Part shown: positions 9,001-18,800 of the stretch, piece by piece
Position numbering within the stretch: the stretch's first letter is position 1
Layout: the number at the start of each line of letters is the position of its first letter
Assembly (NCBI GenBank): GCA_031271815.1
Contig: JAISVA010000027.1
Coordinates: 1 to 64,000, forward strand
Length of the DNA: 64,000 nt
Direction of reading: 5' to 3'
Source: Prevotellaceae bacterium
GTDB taxonomy: Bacteria; Bacteroidota; Bacteroidia; Bacteroidales; Paludibacteraceae
Notes under the pieces: generated by a model
Databases searched by the model: none
Seen by the model: only the letters and a program-made list of their open reading frames with translations
What the model was told of the DNA's origin: nothing
Translations under genes and position numbers: made by a program

Positions 9001-12000
9001 GGTACAGTCTTCTGATGTTTTAGAGAACGCTACCTATTTCGCCATACAAACCGAAACGGGAAAATGTCGGAGCGAATATTCAAGTGGCGTTGTCGTAACG
9101 GTTTCTTCGCAATTAACAGCCGGTGCAATAACCCCGCAAACCATTGACTATAATACTTCGGTAACGTTGAATTCGGTACCGGGAACCGGAACTCCTGAAG
9201 GAGGAACTCCTCCCTATCAATATCAGTGGAAAAGCAGCACGAGCGAAAACGAACAGAATTGGGATACCATCACTCCTGTTGCCGGAGGAGAAAGTTTCAC
9301 TTCTGATCATTTAACTCAAGACACATGGTTCATCCGCGGGGTGAAAAATGGAGACAACACCTGTGGCGACTGGATTTATACGGCTCCGGTAAAAGTAACC
9401 GTTACCCAGCGTGAGATTCTTCCTCTCCCTGAATCATTGACATTTGCCCCAACCTGTATTTATGTCAAACCTGCTGCTCAATCGACTACCGTAACTACTG
9501 TCAGTTTAAACGCAGCAATTACCGTAAGAGGCGATTTTGAATTTGCGGTAACAGACGAAAGTGAAACAACCGAACCGGAATCGGGATGGTATTCTTCGAC
9601 AGGCGCTACCCCCGAAGAATTGATCCCGGGTGTAAAAAAAGTATGGGTACGTCCAACCGCAGCTACTGCAGGCAATCCTGTCGAAGGCGCTATAGTTTTT
9701 ACGGATGTCAATGATGAACTGTTTACGGAAGAAGTGGCATTAACGGCTGTTGTTAACGGTCCTGAAATCGGTTTCTACTTAAATAATGAAACGCCGGTAA
9801 ACGAGATCCAATTTGAAAATTCCGGTCAGGAAGCCCGATACGTTGATATTATTGGCGCCTGCCTAACCGGAGAATCGGTAACGCTAACCCTTAACCAAAA
9901 TGAAGTCAATGGCTATACAATAGGGTTAGGTAATGTGGATTTCGTTAATGCTACTGCGGGTCCGATTCAATTGCCTGTTAAACAGGGTCAGGTTGATACG
10001 CTGATTACTGTGTGGTTTGATGGGACAAAGGGAAGCGCCAGTACCGGTACTCTTACATTTGATGGCGGCGGACTCAGCGCGCCTCTTCCCCTTTCTCTCT
10101 CCGGAAACCCGCCGAGTCCGGTATTAATTGTCTCCCAAGATTCTATTATAGGGCTAAAATATTCGAAAAGCTCGTCAAGTTACAGCGGGCCGGATTGCGG
10201 AGCCGGAATGGCTCACCGTATTCTCGTTACCGGAAGAAACTTGAAGAGTGATACGGAGCTTACTCTTACGGGAACAAATTTTGAGGTTGCCGTCGGAGGT
10301 GTAACCGAACCAGCAGATGACCAGTATAACCCGACGATCACCATTGATGAGTCTGTTTTTTCCTCCGCTCCTTATAATCGTCTTTTCGTTTGGGTAAAAA
10401 TGACCGGAGAGGGAGATTATAACACCGCTTATACCGATACGCTTTTCTTTAACAATACAACCGACAATCTTAAAGATACGGTAGTTTTGAAAGGCCTGGT
10501 TCAATATTGCGTGGCTCCATGTAAGAGTGATACGCTGGATGTTGCATATACGATGACACGAGATGGTAGGACACTTCTACCGACGCCATCGGGAACTGGT
10601 TTTCAGTCAGTATCCTCGGGTGATTATATAATCACCAATCCTGGTACAGGAAAAACAGTATTTGCTTATCCTCCTGCAACAGTGTATATTGAGGATTTAC
10701 AAGACGGAAGTACGCTTACTCTTGATGGTGGCGGGAAAATATATGTAAAATCCGATTCCTCAGTAATACTTAACGTAGTGCAAACACACGGAGGAACCTT
10801 GATTTTGGACGGACAAGGTCCTTTTGAATTAATAGATGGAGCATCCGGTTCTTTTGGTTTTTTATTTATAAATAAAGGAACAACCGTGAATGTAAAAACA
10901 CAAGATTTACATAACAGCAATACCGGTCAAACATGGAAAACGAGTGACAATGTGAAAATTTATAATAGAGGAATAGTAAATGTTATAGGCAATGGTTTTT
11001 CGCCATCAGTATATAATGGTTCTCCGGATGTGACGCCTAATTTCGGAAACTTTTACTTCAATGGTTCTACTTTTCTGAACATGGGAGAGATGTATATTGA
11101 TGGGGATTTTAAACCATTGAATGCACCCTCTTCGTTGTTTGTAAATAACGGATTGATTCAGGTAAAAGGAAATATTGTATATACCAGTGGTAATGTCTGT
11201 CTTGAAAAAGGAGCTTGTTTTAATGTAGAATTGGATTATTTTGCGAATGGTTCTACATCAATGACAGGATCCGGAGGTATCCATTTTAATGGAAATGCAA
11301 GAACTGATGATCTGGACCATTTTCCATCTTTACAAGTAGCAGAAGGACAGGCGGTAAATATTTCCTGTTCTAAAGAATCTAAAGTTCAACTAACGAGTAG
11401 TTCAACTGCCGCAAGTTCGGATATAAATTCACTTGCGAACTGGGGCGTTACCGTATTGATCGACACGATTGGTTCCGGTTGTGCAAATTGTTACGTTTTG
11501 CCGGTTCAGTCAATATACGCAGATTGTGCCGGTGAAAGGAACGAAATAGTAATGGAGCAGGGAGCGTCTTTCTATGAATGGGAAGTACCCGAAGGCGCGA
11601 TTCTTGATTATGATCTGATGTCCGATGGTTCAATAATTGATAACAGGATATTTGTCACGTTCCCGCCTGAGTCGAACGGTACATATACTGTCACTGCCCA
11701 TTACGATTATGAAAACAACCAGTGTACACAGGATATCGAGATCTCCGTCAAGGCTTCTGTTCCGCTCTTGTGGGCGGGTGCAGACGATTTGTGGGGCGTT
11801 TCGACAAACTGGAAGTTAGCAAATGTAGGTACAAATAAGCGAGACATCGACTCAGTAACGGCAGCAGCGCCGAATACCGCCGGCATCATCGCAACCAAGT
11901 GTACGGATGTCTATCTGCAGTATAACGCTCCGGGTATGACCGGCTACCCAACCCTACAGCCGGGAGATGCTGCCAGAGACATATACTTCGGTGTAAATAC

Positions 12001-13492
12001 TTCAGTAGGTAAGATACATAATTTGGAGTACGAGAAGGCGTATGTGGACATGGCAATACCAAAATGGAATATCCTGGCAAGTAATGCCGATGCAAACTGG
12101 CACATGATAACGGCTCCTTTGAAGAACTTAAAATCCGGAAGCTATGCGTATGTAAGAGCGGATGTAAGTACTTTCCTGCGTTATTTTGCCGTAACAGCGG
12201 AAACTTCAACAACCTTCAAGGGGGATTGGACTAAAACAGTAGCGCTGACGGGTATCAATGACGGAGAACGTTTGGGTACGGGTATGGGATATGCTTTCCG
12301 TTATGCAACACTTAACGAGGATCATGTTTTTAAATTCCCTCGAGAAGATAATGGGGCGCTTCCCGATTCATCCTATCATTTAATTGCAGGCGGAGCGGAT
12401 GGCCGGGTTAGGGAAACGTTTTCGGTTACGTATGTGCTGGATGGAAGAGACGGTTCGGCAAAAGTAGATATAGGAGAATCGATGAATGAGGCGTCCGGCT
12501 ATTTAATTGTCGGAAACCCGTTTATGTCGCACCTTGATATGGACTCTTTTTATAACGCAAATAAAGACATTATTTACAAAGACATAAAGCGCTTTGATGC
12601 TAAGAGTTCCGAATTCGGATTTATGCTAAGCGACACTGAAACATTTTCACAGGAGTTTGGCAAGTATATTCCGCCGATGCAATCCTTTTTCGTAAAACTG
12701 AAAGGACATAACAGTGGTACGGTTGAGTTGGAGTTTGATTCGGAATCAATGTCACGTACATCAACTACTCAAAAGTTGAAAGGTCAGGAAGCTTTTGGAA
12801 ACCGTTTGAGCTTACAGGTTGCGCTTGGCGCACGTACCTCGCTCACTTCCATCGTGAAAGCAAACAGCGGAGCTTCCAATGAATTTTATGTGGAAGAAGA
12901 TGCACAGAAACTCTTCTCGGGCGATGCGCCCCTGCAAGTCTATACACTTGCCGGAACTGTTCCGAGCGAGGTCAACGTAATCAATGCCGATTCGCTCTCC
13001 GAGCTGATTATTCCGGTAGGCATTCGGAATAAGACTGCAGGAAAGGTAACACTCAGCATCAGCGGAATAAGCGGCTTTACATCAGCCGACAATATCTGGC
13101 TGGTGGATAGCAAAGAAGGCACGCGCACCTCGCTTTTCGACAGCGAAAATTTCGAGTTTGATCTTGCGGCCGGTACTTCTGAAGATCGCTTCTACCTTTA
13201 CTTTGAGCAGGCGCCGAGAGAAGAACCGCCGGGAGGAACCACCGGTGTAACCGATGCCGGTGCAGTGTCTGATGCCGTTTATATGAACACCAACGGTAAT
13301 ATGCTGAACGTGCTTTCCAAAGGTGAACCGGTTGAGGAGATAACCATTTACGACCTCACTTCGCGCATCGTTTATCATGCGAGGATAAACACAAACTATT
13401 TCTCTTACCGCTTGCCAAATGTTCAAGAGGTGTATTTAGTGAAGGCAGTTACCGGTAAACAAACCGTAACAGGGAAAGTAATTGTGAAATAA
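6005..13492 (+). CDS. Giant T9SS-exported multidomain surface protein (Ig/PKD-like repeats)
   Basis: This 2495-residue protein starts with an extended signal peptide (basic N-terminus, hydrophobic core near residues 29-40, likely cleavage after LSA at residue 44). A long series of beta-rich Ig-like, PKD-like and CHU_C-associated Ig_7-like modules follows; for example, a segment near residue 630 contains ITWWYAAGDQAGSEV. Many modules have paired Cys and Thr/Ser-rich strands. Around residue 1930 a module starting LLWAGADDLWGVSTNWK begins the C-terminal part seen in other giant Bacteroidales exoproteins. The last 80 or so residues (YDLTSRIVYHARI to GKVIVK) form a type A T9SS sorting domain, which directs outer-membrane passage and surface anchoring. 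The likely role is adhesion or surface-layer function; no catalytic domain is seen. A large hairpin and a small CTERM-like gene follow. Confidence 0.8.
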   Translation: MNTKILPNKTTGLHTHKGWRLSDVFRWKIWMMLACLLWAGNLSAETINSFAVGQASNKTGIISTPERVNDDVYHFTITGTSSGNDGFDITINGTAITTASTCPDGTAIPNYFKWAFTDFVFGSNLSDGEVYQIYVKYMGGNTVCFSSTPFCSALNRLSGSTSYNICVDGTITLPTYEQEGTWKEGTATISTATYTGTSAGVKTLTFTPDDPDYCPADITVNVNADPTLSLSDASLCVGSAATLLISGGVAGGESYSFSSSPASGVVTVSGNSVNATGAGTATFTVTQSAPGCTSTSLPSLTVDVSPVISPANPAVMIGGSLQLSPANGWTVKTENGISITAGGLVSIAAGTAPNSKTTFTNTTGACSATTTVTAISDPCSASGITLTAVSGISSITCLKEAGVCDRNIWKITPTAGANKLFTISGLNNTRQPQGMGSYLSNPNYGLNDCGYNCATEFFVEVNSNQDVIFMTDNPCSTSLSPVTDCPAAFSICPGEVSVKAITIKGTNVPIAGNDVRVSLSSNEAFVFCDGDGSNERNETYLSGTEVNDPAGAKVYIRLKAEAVAGSYTGVTLTAQIGSGGAGGTYTGSSQTCTNISGTVKAISATPSVQGASFCDTQSLANISEACITDAEKNNITWWYAAGDQAGSEVTGSLPAGNYSLYATRTGEGECKSANSAGITVDIYEVPVITLTSGAQNAVVCENGSVSIQYTCGGGATGATIEFKDGAAIVDPSSCGLNIEKEGNSITVSGIPTKSLTYTVTAAIAAGSPCPVATPDATKEGSITVHPRADLSASVAEGDSVICLNEDITLASPALDGTWSVANGNALTVNGNTATGSSVGFADLVFTTSTGSCTSTITGIEVKPLPANNPVITSNNYSITDGKIEDCGDISTTLTAANAAAGETYTWNSGTAVIDNNNSPSQPVSVAQGHSETYTVYITSASGCESAPAQVTLNAKLTSAIPGVPATELVCYDSKVEVLTLTERVEGSAIDWYKGEEKTPVQSSDVLENATYFAIQTETGKCRSEYSSGVVVTVSSQLTAGAITPQTIDYNTSVTLNSVPGTGTPEGGTPPYQYQWKSSTSENEQNWDTITPVAGGESFTSDHLTQDTWFIRGVKNGDNTCGDWIYTAPVKVTVTQREILPLPESLTFAPTCIYVKPAAQSTTVTTVSLNAAITVRGDFEFAVTDESETTEPESGWYSSTGATPEELIPGVKKVWVRPTAATAGNPVEGAIVFTDVNDELFTEEVALTAVVNGPEIGFYLNNETPVNEIQFENSGQEARYVDIIGACLTGESVTLTLNQNEVNGYTIGLGNVDFVNATAGPIQLPVKQGQVDTLITVWFDGTKGSASTGTLTFDGGGLSAPLPLSLSGNPPSPVLIVSQDSIIGLKYSKSSSSYSGPDCGAGMAHRILVTGRNLKSDTELTLTGTNFEVAVGGVTEPADDQYNPTITIDESVFSSAPYNRLFVWVKMTGEGDYNTAYTDTLFFNNTTDNLKDTVVLKGLVQYCVAPCKSDTLDVAYTMTRDGRTLLPTPSGTGFQSVSSGDYIITNPGTGKTVFAYPPATVYIEDLQDGSTLTLDGGGKIYVKSDSSVILNVVQTHGGTLILDGQGPFELIDGASGSFGFLFINKGTTVNVKTQDLHNSNTGQTWKTSDNVKIYNRGIVNVIGNGFSPSVYNGSPDVTPNFGNFYFNGSTFLNMGEMYIDGDFKPLNAPSSLFVNNGLIQVKGNIVYTSGNVCLEKGACFNVELDYFANGSTSMTGSGGIHFNGNARTDDLDHFPSLQVAEGQAVNISCSKESKVQLTSSSTAASSDINSLANWGVTVLIDTIGSGCANCYVLPVQSIYADCAGERNEIVMEQGASFYEWEVPEGAILDYDLMSDGSIIDNRIFVTFPPESNGTYTVTAHYDYENNQCTQDIEISVKASVPLLWAGADDLWGVSTNWKLANVGTNKRDIDSVTAAAPNTAGIIATKCTDVYLQYNAPGMTGYPTLQPGDAARDIYFGVNTSVGKIHNLEYEKAYVDMAIPKWNILASNADANWHMITAPLKNLKSGSYAYVRADVSTFLRYFAVTAETSTTFKGDWTKTVALTGINDGERLGTGMGYAFRYATLNEDHVFKFPREDNGALPDSSYHLIAGGADGRVRETFSVTYVLDGRDGSAKVDIGESMNEASGYLIVGNPFMSHLDMDSFYNANKDIIYKDIKRFDAKSSEFGFMLSDTETFSQEFGKYIPPMQSFFVKLKGHNSGTVELEFDSESMSRTSTTQKLKGQEAFGNRLSLQVALGARTSLTSIVKANSGASNEFYVEEDAQKLFSGDAPLQVYTLAGTVPSEVNVINADSLSELIIPVGIRNKTAGKVTLSISGISGFTSADNIWLVDSKEGTRTSLFDSENFEFDLAAGTSEDRFYLYFEQAPREEPPGGTTGVTDAGAVSDAVYMNTNGNMLNVLSKGEPVEEITIYDLTSRIVYHARINTNYFSYRLPNVQEVYLVKAVTGKQTVTGKVIVK

Positions 13493-13496
13493 TGTG

Positions 13497-13562
13497 TAAG
13501 CCATAAAGTTTAAAGTTTAGATACTGGTCATCCTTTTTCTAAATTTTAAACTTTATGGCTTA
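13497..13562 (+). terminator. Long perfect stem-loop after the giant gene
   Basis: An 18-bp perfect inverted repeat (13497-13514 and 13545-13562, TAAGCCATAAAGTTTAAA and its complement) encloses a 30-nt loop that can extend the stem further. It starts 4 nt after the giant gene's stop. No long U-tract follows, so it may be a bidirectional terminator or a 3'-end stabiliser. Confidence 0.6.
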
Positions 13563-13579
13563 TAAAACTAAAAAAATTA

Positions 13580-13587
13580 TATATTTG
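13580..13587 (+). promoter_or_regulatory. Putative -7 element of the small CTERM-like gene
   Basis: TATATTTG matches the TAnnTTTG element 36 nt before the ATG at 13623. No good -33 element is seen, so confidence is moderate. Confidence 0.4.
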
Positions 13588-13622
13588 TATAGTAAAATTT
13601 TTGAATTTTAAAATTTTTAAAA

Positions 13623-13970
13623 ATGAAAACAAATCATACTAAAAAATGTAGTTTGATATTACTGTTGATTTTTTCTTTTTTCTTGAATTCGGCGCATGGA
13701 CAGTGTTCTCTGGAGTGTGCAGCCGGATACACTGCTTATCCTGTGCAAGGAGGCGACGGTTCCTGCGCCTGTTTTACTCCGGATCCGAATGGTGGTTATT
13801 GTCTTCTTCCTTCTTTAGGTGTTGTACTTCCCGGCGAATGCGCTCAGGAAGAAGGGGAACCTCAAGATATATATTCCGTTCCTCTCGGCAGTGGCTTTGT
13901 TTTCCTGTGCCTTTTATCATTGGTTATGGCCGGCATTGTCTATCGACGCCGGCCAATTCAGGCAGTTTAG
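13623..13970 (+). CDS. Small Cys-rich exported protein with CTERM-like anchor
   Basis: The 115-residue protein has an N-terminal signal peptide (KKCSLILLLIFSFFLNSAHG, cleavage near residue 26) and a short Cys-rich middle (about eight Cys). Its C-terminal tripartite tail consists of VPLGSG, a hydrophobic span FVFLCLLSLVMAGIVY and the basic RRRP. This layout (short Pro-Gly motif, one membrane helix, Arg cluster) is that of sorting-tail families such as PEP-CTERM and the Bacteroidota PID-CTERM, although the motif here is PLGSG. I infer membrane anchoring followed by possible cleavage by an exosortase-type enzyme; no such enzyme is in the window. It has its own putative promoter and terminator directly after the giant T9SS gene. 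Its function is unknown. Confidence 0.65.
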   Translation: MKTNHTKKCSLILLLIFSFFLNSAHGQCSLECAAGYTAYPVQGGDGSCACFTPDPNGGYCLLPSLGVVLPGECAQEEGEPQDIYSVPLGSGFVFLCLLSLVMAGIVYRRRPIQAV

Positions 13971-13998
13971 CGTTTAGTTATTGAACAAATATGACATC

Positions 13999-14046
13999 AC
14001 AGGCGAGAGTTTCATGTTATTAATGGAGTTCTCGCCTGTTTTTTAT
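13999..14046 (+). terminator. Intrinsic terminator after the CTERM-like gene
   Basis: A 10-bp stem ACAGGCGAGA/TCTCGCCTGT (13999-14008 and 14030-14039) is followed by TTTTTTAT. Confidence 0.85.
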
Positions 14047-14121
14047 AGTGATGCGCTGCGTTTTTACCTGCATTCGTACACAATGGTTTTACTATTCAAA
14101 AAAGATTCTCGAAAATTTTTG

Positions 14122-14129
14122 TAGATTTG
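14122..14129 (+). promoter_or_regulatory. -7 element of the RNase H promoter
   Basis: TAGATTTG fits TAnnTTTG. It lies 25 nt before the ATG at 14155, which argues against the upstream TTG at 14143 as the start because that would leave almost no leader. Confidence 0.5.
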
Positions 14130-14154
14130 CGTTGAGAAATAGTTGGCAAAAAAT

Positions 14155-14778
14155 ATGGCAAATAAATTTTACGTAGTCTGGCAAGGGCACGCGCCCGGAG
14201 TATACCGTGATTGGAATACTTGTAAACAACAGATAACCAACTTTCCCGATGCCAAGTATAAAAGTTTTGAAAAGGAAGAGGAAGCAAAAGCTGCTTTCAA
14301 ACGCGGATTTCAGGATTATGTCAAAAGGAGAGCAAATGCAAATCAAACACCCTCGCAGGCAGGGAAACCCGACCCGGAAAGTCTTTCGGTAGATGCCGCC
14401 TGCGCCGGAAATCCGGGCGTAATGGAATACAGAGGCGTGTACACCCGCACCGGACAGGAAATTTTCCGGATTGGCCCGTACATGGACGGAACGAACAACA
14501 TCGGCGAATTTCTCGCTCTCGTTCACGGACTGGCGTTTCTGAAAAAACAACGAAGTCCGCTGCCGATTTATTCGGACAGCGTTACGGCAATTTCATGGAT
14601 CAGGCAAAAAAAATGCAAAACAAAATTGGAAGAAAACGAGAAAAACGCACCTGTTTTCGAACTGATCGAACGGGCGGAAAAATGGCTGGCGGAAAATTCT
14701 TACGACACTAAAATAGTAAAATGGGAAACAGCTGCCTGGGGCGAGATTCCGGCAGATTTTGGTAGAAAACAAAAATAA
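14155..14778 (+). CDS. Ribonuclease HI with N-terminal RNA:DNA-hybrid-binding (viroplasmin) domain
   Basis: RNase H cleaves the RNA strand of RNA:DNA hybrids such as primers and R-loops. Residues 1-45 (KFYVVWQGHAPGVYRDWNTC and following) form the caulimovirus-viroplasmin/HBD module. The catalytic domain follows: VDAACAGNPGV supplies the first Asp, NNIGEFLALVHGL the Glu, YSDSVTAISW the second Asp, and WGEIPADFGRK the C-terminal Asp-containing loop typical of Bacteroidota enzymes. I chose the ATG at 14155 (207 residues) over a TTG four codons earlier because of the promoter position. The gldA gene begins 6 nt after its stop, so the two are probably co-transcribed. Confidence 0.9.
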   Translation: MANKFYVVWQGHAPGVYRDWNTCKQQITNFPDAKYKSFEKEEEAKAAFKRGFQDYVKRRANANQTPSQAGKPDPESLSVDAACAGNPGVMEYRGVYTRTGQEIFRIGPYMDGTNNIGEFLALVHGLAFLKKQRSPLPIYSDSVTAISWIRQKKCKTKLEENEKNAPVFELIERAEKWLAENSYDTKIVKWETAAWGEIPADFGRKQK

Positions 14779-14784
14779 CATACA

Positions 14785-15690
14785 ATGTCGATAACCATTC
14801 AAAATTTACATAAAAGTTATGGCAAGCAATTAGTCCTGAACGATATTAGCTTTTCCATTCCAAGTGGCGAAATTGTCGGTTTCTTAGGCAATAACGGAGC
14901 CGGCAAATCGACTACCATGAAGATAATTACCGGGTATGTGGAAGCCGACAGGGGAAAAGTGGAGGTTTGCGGCATAGACATTGCCGGAAATCCGCTGGAA
15001 GCAGCGCGACAAATCGGATATTTGCCTGAGCATAACCCAATTTATCCGGAAATGTTTGTCAAGGAATACCTTCGTTTTGTGGCAAAAATCTATAAATTGG
15101 GCAAGCAGGCAAATGCCCGTGTGGACGAGATGATTGAAAAAACCGGATTGACGCGCGAATACAGGAAAAAAATCGGCATGCTTTCCAAAGGTTACCGGCA
15201 GCGTGTAGGTTTGGCGCAAGCCCTGATTTCGGATCCGAAAGTGCTGATTTTGGACGAACCGACCACCGGGTTAGACCCTAACCAGATTATTGAAGTCCGG
15301 AATTTGATCAAAGAAATAGGAAAAGAAAAAACCGTGATGCTCTCCACGCACATTATGCAGGAGGTTTCGGCTATCTGTAAACGGGTGGTAATCATTAATA
15401 AGGGACGAATTGTAGCCGATGATAAGGAGCAGGTCATTGTTTCGTCAGGCTCCGGTTCTGGATTTTCGGTTTTGGTGGAATTTAACCGGCCGCAAGATAT
15501 GGATACATTGGAAAAAATCGGTAATGCCGTTTCCGTTTCCCTTGTTTCCGGAAACAGTTATCTTTTTGAGAGCCAAATGGATATCCGCGAAGAAATTTTT
15601 CATTATGCGGTAAGTAACGGATATATTATTCTTACGATGAAACAGCAGGAACGTAGCATGGAAGAAGTTTTCCGGTCGTTGACGAAATAA
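14785..15690 (+). CDS. gldA: ABC transporter ATP-binding subunit, GldA type
   Basis: This 301-residue cytoplasmic ATPase energises an ABC transporter. It shows Walker A GNNGAGKST, the signature LSKGYRQRVGLAQAL, Walker B VLILDEPTTGLD and the switch His in STHIMQEV. The overall sequence (YGKQLVLNDISFSIPSGE, YLPEHNPIYPEM) is that of the GldA branch, which pairs with the membrane subunits GldF and GldG in gliding bacteria. It is also widespread in Bacteroidales that do not glide. No permease gene is adjacent here, so the partner lies elsewhere. It follows RNase H by 6 nt. Confidence 0.8.
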   Translation: MSITIQNLHKSYGKQLVLNDISFSIPSGEIVGFLGNNGAGKSTTMKIITGYVEADRGKVEVCGIDIAGNPLEAARQIGYLPEHNPIYPEMFVKEYLRFVAKIYKLGKQANARVDEMIEKTGLTREYRKKIGMLSKGYRQRVGLAQALISDPKVLILDEPTTGLDPNQIIEVRNLIKEIGKEKTVMLSTHIMQEVSAICKRVVIINKGRIVADDKEQVIVSSGSGSGFSVLVEFNRPQDMDTLEKIGNAVSVSLVSGNSYLFESQMDIREEIFHYAVSNGYIILTMKQQERSMEEVFRSLTK

Positions 15691-15737
15691 ATTTAGCAAA
15701 AAAAACAACTTTATAATAAAGTAAAACAAAAAAAGTC

Positions 15738-15745
15738 TATATTTG
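15738..15745 (+). promoter_or_regulatory. -7 element of the secDF promoter
   Basis: TATATTTG lies 57 nt before the secDF ATG. The -33 region is not clear. Confidence 0.45.
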
Positions 15746-15802
15746 CGGATTAAAATAAAAAGCACAGTTTAAAATTATTATTCAATAAAAAGTTATTAAA
15801 AA

Positions 15803-18800
15803 ATGCAAAACAAAGGATTTGTAAAATTTTTTGCTATCACATTAGGTTTAATATGTTTGTATTACCTCTCGTTTAGTTTTGTTGTCCGTTATCAGAACGC
15901 TAAAGCGGAAAAATACGCTGAAAGTACGGGAAATCCGTTAGACGAAGCCAGGTACCTGGACTCTATCTCGAGCGTAAAAGTGTGGGGATTGCCTTTCTTT
16001 ATGGACGAGTACACAGGAACAAACGGTTTGCTGAAAATTTTACACTCGGGTTACACTTACAAAGAGGCTCGTGAGCAGGAAATCAATTTAGGTCTCGACC
16101 TGAAAGGCGGTATGAACGTAATAATGGAAGTTTCGGTTCCGGATGTACTTCAGGCGCTTGCAGGCGAAAACCGCACAAATGAAATGTTCGTAAACACCCT
16201 GAGCGAGGCGAAAAACAAACAGTTGACAAGCGGTCAGAAAGATTTCGTCAATCTGTTTGATGAGGCTTTCCGTCAATTATACCCGAATGAAAGACTGGCA
16301 ACCATATTTTCGACGTTAGACTTAAAAGACAAAATTACGCCTAATTCTACCAATGCGGAAGTAATCAGTGTGTTGAAAAGCGAAATTAAGGTAGCCGTAG
16401 ATAACTCCTTCAACGTGCTTCGCGCCCGTATCGACCGTTTCGGAGTAATGCAACCGAATATTCAACAGCTGGAAGTTGCCGGACGTATTCTTATTGAAAT
16501 GCCGGGCGTAAAAGAGCCGGAACGTATCAAAAAACTGTTGCAGGGTTCTGCCGAATTGGAATTCTGGGAAACAAAAGAACTAAGCGAAATTTTCAACAAT
16601 GTTCTTGCCGTAAATGATATGGCAAGAGAAATGGAAAGCGCTCATAGCACACAGGAAACAGAAAATATTGATGATAAGGTATCTGCTGATACTGCTGCTG
16701 CCGATTCGTCCGAAGCTTCGAAGGAAGTGGATGATCTTCTTGCACAACTGGCAAAACAGGACTCTACTACTGCCGCAGTTGATCAGTCTCGCGAAGAGTT
16801 TGCAAAAAACAATCCGTTGTTTGCCATTATGCAGCTCAACATGGATATGCAGGGAAGGCCAGGTCCAAGTCCGCTTATCGGAACGGTACACGTAAAGGAT
16901 ACTGCCAAAGTAGCTCAATATTTCAGGCTTGCAAAAGAGAGAAGGTTGTTTCCTGCATCGTTTGTTCCTAAATGGAGTTCGAAAGCGATAGACAAAGCGG
17001 AGAATATTTATGAATTGATTGCGATTAATTCGCCGAGAGACGCGAAGGCTCCTCTTACCGGATCGGTAATTACGGATGCCCGTGCCGACTTTGGACAAAA
17101 TTCAAACCGCGCCAACGTAAGCATGCAAATGAACCAGGAAGGTGCAAGAAAGTGGGCACAGCTGACCAAGGAGAATATCGGAAAAAGTATAGCCATTGTG
17201 CTCGACGGATATGTTGTTTCTTATCCGCGTGTAAACGGCGAAATCCCGGGCGGACGTTCCGAAATTACCGGAAACTTTACGCCGGCTGAGGCGCAGGACC
17301 TGGCTACTATTTTGAATTCCGGTAAAATGCCGGCTCCGGCAAGAATCGTACAATCGGAAGTGGTTGGTCCTTCGCTCGGACAAGAGGCTATCGATAGCGG
17401 GTTTGTTTCTTTCATCGTGGCATTTGTCATCATACTTCTTTATATGATCTGCTACTACGGACTTGTTCCGGGGTTAGTGGTAGATGCTTCGCTGATTGCA
17501 AACGTGTTCTTCATATTCGGTGTGCTGGCGTCGTTCCAGGCAGTGTTGACGTTGCCGGGTATTGCAGGTATCGTGTTGACGCTTGCGATGGCGATTGATG
17601 CGAATGTATTGATTTATGAGCGCGTGCGCGAAGAACTGAGAGCCGGGAAACAGGTGAAAAAAGCGCTTGCCGACGGTTACAAAAATGCCCTGAGCACAAT
17701 TATTGATGCCAACGTAACCACGGTAATCGTAGGTATTATCCTGTTCGTTTTCGGGACAGGGCCGATTCGCGGCTTTGCAACAACGTTGCTTATCGGTATA
17801 TTCTGTTCATTCTTTACGGCAATATTCCTGACTCGCTTGATTTTCGACAGGTTGCTGCAAAACGAGAAGTTCCACAACTTGACGTTTACTACTAAACTGA
17901 CGAAAAACTTCCTGCAGAACATCAAGTTCGATTTCATCGGAAAACGTAAAACTTTCTATATTCTGACCGGTTCGGTGATAGTTATTATGTTCATTTCACT
18001 GGCTACTCTCGGTTTGAAGATGGGGATCGATTTCAGTGGCGGGCGCAACTATATCGTTCGTTTTGAAGAACCTGTTAAAACAGATCAAATCAGAGAAATG
18101 TTGAGCAGTTCATTCGACGGCGAAAGCGTGGACGTTGTTACAATCGGTTCAAACAACCAGGTGCGTATTTCGACTAACTTCAAAATTGCAGACAACTCGG
18201 AAGCCGTTGACGCGGAAATTACCGATCGCCTTTATAATGGATTGAAATCAATCATGCACAGCGGCGTGACCGAAGAGATGTTCGTTTCGGGATACAGCAT
18301 TGTCGATGGACAAGTAATTTCTTCTGCGGACAAAAAAGAGGGAAGTTTCGGTGTTCAAAGTTCACAAAAAGTAGGTCCGACAATGGCTGACGACATCAAA
18401 ACCTCAGCTATCTGGGCGGTGGTAATTGCCCTGTTGGGTATCGGATTGTATATCCTGATCCGTTTCTACAATGTATCATTCAGTATTGGAGCTGTGATTG
18501 CATTGACACATGATGCGCTCATAATCGTCGGACTTTATTCGCTGCTTTACATGATTATGCCGTTCTCGCTGGAAATCGACCAGTCGTTTATCGCTGCCAT
18601 CCTGACTGTTGTCGGATACTCAATCAATGATAAAGTAGTAATCTTTGACCGTATCAGGGAATACGTCGGATTATATCCTAACAGACCGATGAAGACGATA
18701 ATAAATGATGCAATCTGCTCGACAATGGGACGTACATTCAGTACCTCGTTCAGTACGTTGCTGGTATTGATAGTTATCTTTATTTTCGGGGGAGAAGTGA

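Noticed and set aside
14143..14154. TTG start four codons upstream of the RNase H ATG
   Set aside because: The -7 promoter element at 14122-14129 would leave almost no leader, while the ATG at 14155 fits the family start.
16580..17098. Minus-strand frame of 172 residues in secDF
   Set aside because: It is antisense to the low-complexity insert of SecD and has no protein-like features.
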